Shown: positions 13,929 to 20,382 of the stretch, one piece after another
Numbering within the stretch: position 1 is the stretch's first letter
How the letters are laid out: every line of letters begins with the position of its first letter
DNA from: an uncultured Cellulosilyticum sp.
GTDB lineage: Bacteria > Bacillota > Clostridia > Lachnospirales > Cellulosilyticaceae
Reading direction: 5' to 3'
NCBI GenBank assembly: GCA_934725855.1
Contig: CAKVCL010000039.1
Location: forward strand, 1-20,382
Length of the DNA stretch: 20,382 nucleotides
Notes under the pieces: generated by a model
Seen by the model: only the letters and a program-made list of their open reading frames with translations
What the model was told of the DNA's origin: nothing
The model's database searches: none
Made by a program: the position numbers and the translations under genes

Positions 13929-15308
13929 TTATAAATCTAATAACGAAAGCAAATTCCGCAGTTGAATATTTAATAGGTTATTATTTGAAATCAATGCATT
14001 GAGCGTCGCATAATCAACCCACAAGGAATCATCTGAGACCGATAATTCATTTTTTTTGATTTCGACAATGACGTTTCTATTTTGCTCGTGATAAAAACGA
14101 CCGCCCTCTTCGGACAAAGCAACATCAATTAAAAAACCTTCCCCTGTTTTGTCCTTCTTACAAAAAAGACTATATTTTGCATCTTTTCCTTTGTAGTCAG
14201 AGCTGTTGGCTATTTGAATGCTAGGACCGAATTCAACCTTATCAAAACAACCAATTTCAGGACGCAATGAAATCAAAAATTCTCGAACACCGTTATTAAT
14301 ACAGGTAAAAAGAACGAACAGAGCCTTACTTTTGGCCCTAAATAAAGGTTGCTTCCAAGCATGAGTTTCTCGGCCTTCAATTTCAATGTTGTAATATCTG
14401 ATGTCAAAATCTGCATTTTTTGCCGGTGTAACACCTTGTTCGTCAACAACCCAAGCAGGTAAGCTTTCCAGAGATACAAATTCCTTTGTGATGTCTCTAA
14501 ACATCTTGTAATCGTTTAGCATGGAAAAAGCTGTTTTTGTAAGTTCGGTATTTTTTGTAAAAATTGAACGCCACAAGGCACTGTCACAAAAGAATCTTTT
14601 TAGTTCTAATTCATCTGCTCCGGTTAAAACAGTCATAATGCCTGATAAAACAGTACGAGCATCCATATTGACCAAATTATCAATTTTCATCAGTTTCTTG
14701 ATCTGGCCGAGAGTCATCCATTTGTAATTCGGATAAACTGGAACTTCTTCATCTGTTAGAAGAATGATGTTACGATTTCTTTTCCCCAAAAAACGGCTTC
14801 CCTGTTCCGATTGAATTTGATCATATAGAACCGTTCCGTGCCTTTTAGAATCTTTGAACCAATTAAAATATTGAGGCATTTGCCCGCCATGGACTCGGCT
14901 AAAGTTGCTTCTTGTCGCTTGAATGGTCGGAGATATTTGTACACCGTTAACGTTGCCGGGTTCAATTTTACCCTGCATCAAAAAATGCAGGATACCGTCT
15001 ATTTCTTTAGCAATAATCCCCAAAAAACCAATCTCGTCCTGAAAAATGATCGGCTGCTGAACTACAATTTGATTGTCAATTTGACAGGAAAGACCTCTGA
15101 CAGAAAAAAATTTCCTCTTACTGTTTAGAATTTCTCCTTTAGCTTTATCGTAGAACCAAAATTCTCCCTCTGAAAAAGGAATTTGCTCTATTCTGACATG
15201 GGTTTCTTTGTTCAAATCATCAACCCACGTAATAATATCGTCAATATTGTTCTCAGGACTTTCTAATCTTTTCCATGAATCAAGTATTTTGGCCGCTACA
15301 GACAACAT
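13929..15308 (-). CDS. NDP-hexose 2,3-dehydratase
   Basis: A 459-residue member of the NDP-hexose 2,3-dehydratase family (TylX3/Gra-ORF27 type), which removes the C2 hydroxyl of dTDP-4-keto-6-deoxyglucose. The signature EPGNVNGVQISPTIQATRSN followed by FSRVHGG occurs in the first repeat (about residues 117-143). The related second repeat (about 265-375) contains EFGPSIQIANSSDY and GRETHAWKQPLF, giving the expected tandem-duplicated architecture at normal length. Start ATG 12 bp after the aminotransferase stop, with AGGGG upstream. The presence of this enzyme means the sugar is a 2-deoxy type, unusual for bacterial surface polysaccharides and commoner in antibiotic glycosides. Confidence 0.9.
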   Translation of the reverse strand: MLSVAAKILDSWKRLESPENNIDDIITWVDDLNKETHVRIEQIPFSEGEFWFYDKAKGEILNSKRKFFSVRGLSCQIDNQIVVQQPIIFQDEIGFLGIIAKEIDGILHFLMQGKIEPGNVNGVQISPTIQATRSNFSRVHGGQMPQYFNWFKDSKRHGTVLYDQIQSEQGSRFLGKRNRNIILLTDEEVPVYPNYKWMTLGQIKKLMKIDNLVNMDARTVLSGIMTVLTGADELELKRFFCDSALWRSIFTKNTELTKTAFSMLNDYKMFRDITKEFVSLESLPAWVVDEQGVTPAKNADFDIRYYNIEIEGRETHAWKQPLFRAKSKALFVLFTCINNGVREFLISLRPEIGCFDKVEFGPSIQIANSSDYKGKDAKYSLFCKKDKTGEGFLIDVALSEEGGRFYHEQNRNVIVEIKKNELSVSDDSLWVDYATLNALISNNNLLNIQLRNLLSLLDL

Positions 15309-15320
15309 TTTAGATGACCC

Positions 15321-16400
15321 CTAAATTACCTGACACACACGTTCCACATCGCCGTCAGTCATACCTACATACAAAGGCAACGAAACAATACGGGATGAAA
15401 CTTCCTTACTGACGGGACAATCAAATTTATCCGCAATATACGGTAATTCCGTCAAACTTGGATAGAAATAACGGCGAGGAAAAATATTGCATTTATTCCA
15501 CCGTTCTAAAGCCGGCAGTAGTTCTTTTTCATTTTCAAACAGAATCGGGTAGTACGCATGGTTGAAAACCAAATCCTTCTGAGGCTTAGGGCGCTGAACC
15601 TTGTTTTCAAGCAGATCGTCATAAATGGAACATATATGCTTGCGGGCTTCAAAAATCTCACTCATATGATTAAAAACAGCCAACCCCAAAGCTGCATTAA
15701 ATTCCTCTTGCTTACCGTTTATACCAGGGCAAACATGTTCTGTTCCATTTAAACCGAAATGTTTTGCCTGATCCAGTCTTTCATGTACTGATCTATCTTT
15801 ACAGATACAGGCTCCGCCTTCAGCCATGTGAAAGATTTTTGTTGCTTGAAAAGAAAGTGTCGAAACATCACCGTAAGATGTAAGTGATTTTCCTTTGTAA
15901 ATGGAACCAAATGCGTGCGCAGCGTCATAAATTACTTTCAAACCGTGCTTATCAGCAATTTTCTGAATAGCATCTACATCACACGCATAACCAAACACGT
16001 GTACGGCCATAATCGCTTTTGTATCAGATGTGATTGCGGCCTCAATCTTAGAAGGATCGAGCGTAAAATTATCGGGCTCTATGTCTACAAAAACAGGCTT
16101 GCAACGCTCCCATAAAATGCTGGAGGTTGTTGCTACATATGTAAAGGGTGTTGTTATAATTTCTCCCTCTTCTATTCCCAAAGCCTTTAGTGCAAATTGA
16201 AGAGCTATTGTTCCATTGGTTACAATTTGGAAGTTTTGTACATTTAAAAAGTCAGAAAGCTTTTTTTCAAGCTCTTGTCCTAAGGGACCGGAAAATGCTT
16301 GCCCCGTTAAAATGCCGGTCTCATAAATTTTTTTAACATTTTCAACATATTCCTCTATCGGAGGCAAAAAAGGTCGAGTAACAAAAATCTTATCTAACAT
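15321..16400 (-). CDS. DegT/DnrJ/EryC1 sugar aminotransferase (VioA-like)
   Basis: A 359-residue PLP-dependent nucleotide-sugar aminotransferase. The opening VTRPFLPPIEEYVENVKKIYETG matches VioA/FdtB-type enzymes. PLP-binding landmarks are YDAAHAFGS (Asp159) and FQATKIFHMAEGGA, with the Schiff-base lysine at Lys188 retained, so it is an aminotransferase and not a PLP-dependent dehydrase, which has His there. It would transaminate a keto sugar, most simply at C4 of the 2,6-dideoxy-4-keto intermediate made by the next two genes. Start ATG with GGAAGGGA upstream. It is first in the sugar operon. The native promoter is not seen, since an IS4 remnant begins 34 bp upstream and may have replaced it. 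Confidence 0.87.
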   Translation of the reverse strand: MLDKIFVTRPFLPPIEEYVENVKKIYETGILTGQAFSGPLGQELEKKLSDFLNVQNFQIVTNGTIALQFALKALGIEEGEIITTPFTYVATTSSILWERCKPVFVDIEPDNFTLDPSKIEAAITSDTKAIMAVHVFGYACDVDAIQKIADKHGLKVIYDAAHAFGSIYKGKSLTSYGDVSTLSFQATKIFHMAEGGACICKDRSVHERLDQAKHFGLNGTEHVCPGINGKQEEFNAALGLAVFNHMSEIFEARKHICSIYDDLLENKVQRPKPQKDLVFNHAYYPILFENEKELLPALERWNKCNIFPRRYFYPSLTELPYIADKFDCPVSKEVSSRIVSLPLYVGMTDGDVERVCQVI

Positions 16401-16433
16401 ATCCCTTCCAAATCAATCCAAGGTCTTAATAAC

Positions 16434-16662
16434 TCTACTTTCCACTGTTAAAAGTGGAATAAATGCCGTTGTTCACCAACGAGTTTGCTCTTTAAAAATT
16501 GACTAAATGTGAAGTGGAACGCTTATGTATGCGCTTTACTTGTTCTGGAGCGTAGTTTTCTGTTTTGGGGATTGCAATCAAATATGTCCTTAACGTAGTC
16601 AATCATGTTCCTGAACCAAGAATTTAAAAGCATATGTAACATGCGTTTTGCACTTTTAAGTT
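16434..16662 (+). mobile_element. Truncated IS4-element left end
   Basis: It matches 11050-11275 nearly throughout: CTACTTTCCA, a hairpin TTCCACT-loop-AGTGGAA (16440-16459), hairpin CGTTG/CAACG (16467-16481), boxA TGCTCTTTAAAAATT (16486-16500), then the transposase 3' end. Similarity stops after CTTTTAAGTT at 16662. The rest was removed, probably by the nearby ISAs1 insertion. It has the same orientation as the left end at 11050. Confidence 0.8.
16523..16662 (-). pseudogene. IS4 transposase C-terminal fragment
   Basis: The last about 45 codons of the IS4-type transposase, from KSAKRMLHMLLNSWFRN to RTSKAHT and its TAA at 16523-16525. It differs from the copy at 11139 at a handful of residues (for example RNMIDY versus RDMMSY), showing that the two copies have been separate for some time. 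Confidence 0.75.
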
Positions 16663-16756
16663 ACGGCGACCAAGCCAAACGACAGAAATCACACTTTGTC
16701 ATAAGGCGCAGGAAGCCGTGTCAGTTTAATTTTAACCTTGGGCTTAACGTCGAAGG

Positions 16757-16782
16757 TGTTCTTTAAAAATTTGGTATGAATT
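16757..16782 (+). promoter_or_regulatory. boxA-like terminus, left end of ISAs1 element
   Basis: TGTTCTTTAAAAATTTGG followed by TATGAATT, pointing into the element. The inverse copy is at 18521-18546 (minus strand), preceded there by the small hairpin GGAC-loop-GTCC (18552-18564). The core matches the boxA sequence found ahead of rRNA genes in Pseudomonas-type bacteria. Confidence 0.45.
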
Positions 16783-16849
16783 TAGTAGATTAGGGGATGT
16801 CAGAGCGGTTTTATTAGCTCATGGGCATGGATGGGGTGGCAGAATTTTT

Positions 16850-18394
16850 TTATTCTGCATCGACACTGTCGGTTGCCAGATACCGGAGCAAGATCTTAAA
16901 AGCTAAGGACGGATCTTGTCTTAGGCTGTCTACCGTAGATCTATAGGACATGGGGCGATGTTTTTTGGAACGGTGTCTTATACCCGCATATCCTTCCATA
17001 GACAGCTTTTGTCTGGCAAAGCTTAAAACGTTGAAGGCAAACTTGTTAAGCCCGATGATGGCTGCTAGGTGCTCTTCATCGCATACGGCTTGTCGGTCTT
17101 GTAAAAGCACCTCATCAATTGTGTTGTGGTGTTGCTCGTAGTACCAGCGCACAGAAACAGAATGGATGATTTGCTCGAAGTTTTCCTCAGTACATTCAAG
17201 AGAGGAGATGAAATAACGGGTAACCGTGGTTTCTCTCTTAGTCTTTTCTGCAGTGTTTAATTTGAAAGTCGTATGCTTTACAACCCTGACGGCGGTCTTG
17301 GCGGTAAAGTCGTTTTCAAGCTCCAGCTCGTAGATGGGGACTACCTCAAAGCGTCTCTCCTCAATACGTCCTGAGACAAGTTTAGGCGGAAGGCTTTTGC
17401 TGAATGTTGCCTTGGTGTCGGAGCTAAAGCGTGTTTTTATGGCTTGGTATATAAGCTTGGTGGATTTTTGTCCTTTTACTGCCAAAAGCCAATCCAATTC
17501 ACGCTCGTTGAGAAACTCAATGAAGCTCTTGCGGGTGTTGATGGCGTCGGCGTAAAAAATACCGTCCTTAGGAACTGAGCTCTTCTTTAAGACTTTCTCA
17601 AAGCCGTCAATCTCATGGTTTTTAAGTCTTACACCGGTATAGCCTAAGGCCACCCTCTCGTCACAATTGAAAATGACAACTGCATGACATCCCTTCTTCT
17701 GACGGCTGCTTTCTCCTTTGCGGTAGCTTGCACGCAGCTCTTGTCCGTCTCCTCCTATGGTCGGACGGTAGTCCTTGTTATCAGGGTTTGGATCTTCGTT
17801 TAAGAGCATGTCCTTAAGCTTGAGCTTAACCTCAGCGAACATCTCATGAAAGATTGCTTCATAGCAATCATCCGGAACGAGCTTTAAACAGGTTGCAATC
17901 GTCTCACTTGAGATCATATATGAGGGAGCAGGCATACCGGGAATTAGGCACTGCAGGTAAGGATTTGCCGTAAACCAGAATTTGGCATACTCAGTGCAAT
18001 TATTACAGCCGCAGAGTTTGGCCAGCATTACTACCGTCAATACAACATCCACGGAGTAGACAACGTAATTCGGATTGCGTTTGTCTTTTGACAACGAGGC
18101 CTGTTCATATTTAAACATAAGCTCTCTGAGCAAACCGTATTCAGGTGAATACTGATCCAGATATCCGCAGATCTCAAAGGCACATTTGGCTCGGGCTATG
18201 TAAATTTCGATGATGTTGTGATCATATCCGTGCGTCTCCATGTACTCACGGTATTGGAGCAACATATTATCAAGATCATCTGATGTCGGAGCAGGCACGG
18301 TGAACTTGGGGTGAGCTTTGATAAACTCCCTCAAGCGTATCAAATCCACCTGTTCCTGCATATCATCTTCCAAACGTGAAACCAAATTTATCAT
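16850..18394 (-). CDS. ISAs1-family transposase
   Basis: A 514-residue DDE transposase (longer than the usual about 370 for ISAs1). An N-terminal extension of roughly 100 residues precedes an ISAs1-type associated domain (CNNCTEYAKFWF). The catalytic core reads IGGDGQELRAS (Asp216, matching the ISAs1 IDGK-x-LRGS), GIFYADAINTRKSFIEFL (Asp283), LLAVKGQK, and RWYYEQHHNTIDEVLLQD (Glu420, matching IENSLHW-x-LDV). All three acidic residues are present and the frame is open, so it could be active. ATG at 18392-18394 chosen; a TTG at 18424 would add 10 residues. Neither has a clear ribosome site. Base composition is visibly richer in GC than the biosynthetic genes. Confidence 0.82.
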   Translation of the reverse strand: MINLVSRLEDDMQEQVDLIRLREFIKAHPKFTVPAPTSDDLDNMLLQYREYMETHGYDHNIIEIYIARAKCAFEICGYLDQYSPEYGLLRELMFKYEQASLSKDKRNPNYVVYSVDVVLTVVMLAKLCGCNNCTEYAKFWFTANPYLQCLIPGMPAPSYMISSETIATCLKLVPDDCYEAIFHEMFAEVKLKLKDMLLNEDPNPDNKDYRPTIGGDGQELRASYRKGESSRQKKGCHAVVIFNCDERVALGYTGVRLKNHEIDGFEKVLKKSSVPKDGIFYADAINTRKSFIEFLNERELDWLLAVKGQKSTKLIYQAIKTRFSSDTKATFSKSLPPKLVSGRIEERRFEVVPIYELELENDFTAKTAVRVVKHTTFKLNTAEKTKRETTVTRYFISSLECTEENFEQIIHSVSVRWYYEQHHNTIDEVLLQDRQAVCDEEHLAAIIGLNKFAFNVLSFARQKLSMEGYAGIRHRSKKHRPMSYRSTVDSLRQDPSLAFKILLRYLATDSVDAE

Positions 18395-18722
18395 TATTTG
18401 ATCGGATTCACGCTTTTGTGTCAAGCAAGAATTTAAATCGTGATCGATAGCTCACATTTTTGGGTGGATTTGTGATCGGTTTTGATCATTTCGTCACACT
18501 TTTAGATTGTGTACCTTGTTAATTCATACCTAATTTTTAAAGAACATCTATGGACGTTAAGTCCTTTTGTTTAACTATTTGACAACCCAACGAAATCTAT
18601 AAAAGTGTGATCTTTATCGTTTCATCAGGTTGCCGTACTAATATTATCATAATAAGATTACCAAACATTGCCATACATTGCAGTGAAATAACAGAAATCA
18701 GCCTTAGCCCTATGTGTGAAAA
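18395..18722. other. Intergenic region: ISAs1 right end plus flank
   Basis: 18395-18611 is the untranslated leader and right terminus of the ISAs1 element, with a boxA-like core at 18532-18545 (minus strand). The remaining 18612-18722 has no repeat, convincing promoter or terminator that I can identify; one short A/T palindrome (TATTATCATAATA) is present. Confidence 0.5.
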
Positions 18723-19325
18723 TCATTCTTTTTTGTCAGTTCGCTTCAAATATTCATTAAGAACTTCTCTTGCATAATAATAGCCTCTTTCTTTGAATCT
18801 ATTCCATGATATAATCAACAGTATCATTGCAATCGGCCAAAACTGCCATTCGTTATAAAAACGAAAAGCACACAGAGTGTCTGCAATCAATATTGTTGTA
18901 AGCATTGTTCGTGCCCAAGCATATTGGGCATTAAAAGCTGGAACTCTACAATCCTCACATCCATTGACTTTTCTCATGGCACATCCGAACATTTTCCGTT
19001 CAGAGGCATGTTGGTCATTCAATTCTTTTTTCAACGTTGCTATTGCTTTTTCGGCTTCATAGAATTTAATACGCTTACATCCTGTCCAATTTTGTCCATT
19101 CACTAATGTAAGCAGTTTATCTGATGGCATACCATTTATTGTTTTGTAATAAAAGCCTTCAAGCAGGCTTCCGATAGCATTAATAAAATATCCAGCTAAA
19201 TATCCTAATGCCAGATATACAACACCATCTATTTCTATATTTCCGATAAAAAGATAATTAATGGTGGCCACAATAGTTACACCTATTATAGTATTTGATA
19301 ATAAATCGTAGTATTTTATATCCAT
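18723..19325 (-). CDS. Four-helix membrane protein of unknown function
   Basis: A 200-residue protein, family unrecognised. Two hydrophobic helices near the N-terminus (about 11-28 and 33-54), a central soluble part of about 80 residues rich in charged residues and with cysteines at CGA/CEDCR (a possible metal or redox site), and two further helices (about 139-155 and 161-176) followed by a basic/acidic tail. Both termini are predicted on the same side. The gene starts 13 bp after the metallo-beta-lactamase-fold gene, so the two form one transcript, and a functional link is likely. A membrane effector partner in a small defence module is one possibility; nothing in the sequence proves it. Confidence 0.6.
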   Translation of the reverse strand: MDIKYYDLLSNTIIGVTIVATINYLFIGNIEIDGVVYLALGYLAGYFINAIGSLLEGFYYKTINGMPSDKLLTLVNGQNWTGCKRIKFYEAEKAIATLKKELNDQHASERKMFGCAMRKVNGCEDCRVPAFNAQYAWARTMLTTILIADTLCAFRFYNEWQFWPIAMILLIISWNRFKERGYYYAREVLNEYLKRTDKKE

Positions 19326-19338
19326 AAGTATTTCATCT

Positions 19339-20283
19339 TTAAACTACTAACGTTCCCGCATAATACCAATCTACAATAGAAAATCCATCAACGGTTCGCG
19401 TAATATTTCCTTTTCCTTGTTTAGCTTTTAGGCATGTGGGCTTATTATTAATTTTATTTTTAGTGTAAATATGCACTTCTTTGCCATCATTTTCAAAACG
19501 TATATCTCCAGCTGCATTTTGAGTAATAGTCTGCCTTGAATCACCGTAGTCAATATGCTCGGATGGCGCATTACCTATGATGATTAATTTAGGGTTTAAT
19601 GCCTCTAACAAATCATTAGGAACAGCTCCTGATTTGCGACCATGATGTGGCTGAAACAATATGTCAACTTATGGAATATTATTTTTGTATTCATCGTAGT
19701 ATGCTTGTTGCATTTCTGTTTCCAAATCCCCCATCCACATATAAGTAGCACCATTTTCTATGCTATATGTGAAAATTGGGCAAATATTATTTACCTCTTT
19801 GCCTTCGGAAACAAGGTTAAGTGCCTGCTTAAATTTTTCGTTTTCTAAATCGGGCCACATGAAATCTATTCCAGAACCCACATTCTCGTCATTTGTTTCA
19901 TTGAGCCAAGCACGTCTAATGCCACGCTTTATGGCAAAATTTTTATTAGCAAGTAGCAAATGGTAGCGAGTTAAACTATCATCGTTATCATCTGTCGGAC
20001 GATTATTATCTACCGCGTAAAAATTTGTAATTTTCCAACTATCATACAAATATTCTATGCCTGCTATATGATCGTTGTCCGGATGTGTTGATATAAAACG
20101 ACAAACTCTGCCAGCAGACTCATTTTTGATCTCTTTTATAATTTCATCTTTGCGGGCATTATTCCCATCACCATCTTTTAGATAGCAATCAATAACAGTA
20201 AAATTTCGGGAATCATGTTTGATATAGAACATATCCCCTCGAATATCTCCCTCTGGGAATGAATAAGACTTTACTATGGACAT
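19339..20283 (-). pseudogene. ComEC-like metallo-beta-lactamase-fold hydrolase, in-frame stop
   Basis: The complete frame would give 314 residues of a stand-alone MBL-fold protein like the C-terminal domain of ComEC/Rec2. All motifs are there: STHPDNDHIAG (about 66-75), WMGDLETE (183-190) and FQPHHGRKSG (210-219). A TAA at codon 205 (19669-19671) splits it between NNIP and VDILF, removing the last metal-ligand histidines from the first product; the same frame resumes immediately. One substitution (AAA or CAA to TAA) explains it. A TTG at 19657-19659 could restart translation only as a fragment. Unless the base is an assembly error or the stop is read through, the gene is inactive. No Shine-Dalgarno is seen at the ATG, and the 77-bp repeat begins 22 bp upstream, so the original promoter may be lost. 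Confidence 0.78.
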
Positions 20284-20305
20284 GCTAATTTAATTTAAAA
20301 TGTTT

Positions 20306-20382
20306 ACTCGACTTTCCCATTTCGGTAATAAGCCGAAATGGGGATAAATAAGCGGTTTAACACCACTTTTGCTCTTTAAAAA
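20306..20382 (+). repeat. 77-bp boxA-containing repeat, right window edge
   Basis: Exact inverse of 1-77. Hairpin CCCATTTCGG/CCGAAATGGG at 20316-20342 and boxA core TTGCTCTTTAAAAA ending at the last base, pointing out of the window. The sequence stops inside the element, so its body is not visible. Confidence 0.8.

Larger units (their letters stand above)
16688..18611 (-). mobile_element. ISAs1-family insertion sequence
   Basis: Inverted ends run from ATCACACTTT at 16688 to its inverse at 18602-18611. Inside both ends, about 66-70 bp further in, a second match is stronger: TGTTCTTTAAAAATT[T/A]GG followed by TATGAATT (16757-16782 and the inverse ending at 18546). The region between carries one intact transposase. 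The true cleavage ends cannot be fixed by eye; the inner 24-bp repeat alone may be the terminus. The 25 bp at 16663-16687 between this and the IS4 remnant show nothing recognisable. Confidence 0.65.

Noticed and set aside
15321..16400. PLP-dependent sugar 3-dehydrase (ColD/E1-like) rather than aminotransferase
   Set aside because: The active-site lysine is present in FQATKIFHMAEGG; the dehydrases carry histidine there.
1..20382. CRISPR array, tRNA or rRNA genes
   Set aside because: No regularly spaced short repeats and no cloverleaf or rRNA-like segment was seen on either strand by eye.

Overview
The window is an AT-rich bacterial accessory region in which every chromosomal gene reads on the minus strand. 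It looks like part of a surface-polysaccharide (O-antigen or capsule type) locus broken up by insertion sequences. Several intergenic sites carry a gammaproteobacterial rrn-style boxA core (GCTCTTTAAAAATT). Together with the ISAs1-type transposase and the ordinary use of TGA as a stop, this points to a low-GC gammaproteobacterium. A gut Succinivibrionaceae-like organism is my best guess, but the sequence does not prove it. The window begins and ends with the same 77-bp sequence in inverted orientation, so its edges are probably assembly breaks at a multicopy element.

Layout, right to left (direction of transcription). (1) 18723-20283: a ComEC-like metallo-beta-lactamase-fold gene broken by an in-frame stop, followed 13 bp later by a four-helix membrane protein. 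(2) 16688-18611: an ISAs1-family insertion sequence. (3) 16434-16662: a truncated end of an IS4-type element. (4) 12889-16400: three genes for a deoxyamino sugar nucleotide: a VioA-like DegT aminotransferase, an NDP-hexose 2,3-dehydratase and a Gfo/Idh/MocA oxidoreductase. (5) 11050-12848: an IS4-family element whose transposase has an in-frame UGA. (6) 1710-10929: eleven tightly packed, mostly overlapping genes: VOC protein, SDR, KAS III-like synthase, SDR, split transketolase (N then C half), acyl carrier protein, AMP-forming ligase, WecD-like GNAT, LuxE-like acyl-protein synthetase and LuxC-like acyl reductase. (7) 1443-1707: a MITE-like element with 35-bp inverted termini. (8) 105-1394: a probable glycosyltransferase.

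Working model (inference): the sugar genes make a nucleotide-activated 2,6-dideoxy-4-amino (or related) sugar. The eleven-gene block builds an unusual acyl or polyol-like unit on a dedicated carrier protein. The GNAT attaches it to the sugar amine, and the glycosyltransferase uses the product. LuxC/LuxE chemistry, a two-carbon ketol transferase, a KAS III and a private ACP in one operon do not correspond to a pathway I can name, so this is the most interesting system here. Genes for dTDP-4-keto-6-deoxyglucose (rmlA/rmlB), a flippase and a polymerase are not in the window.

The second notable feature is a family of short modules (one or two hairpins followed by a boxA-like core) at the ends of at least three different mobile elements and at both window ends. 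It resembles the boxB-boxA antiterminator of rRNA operons.
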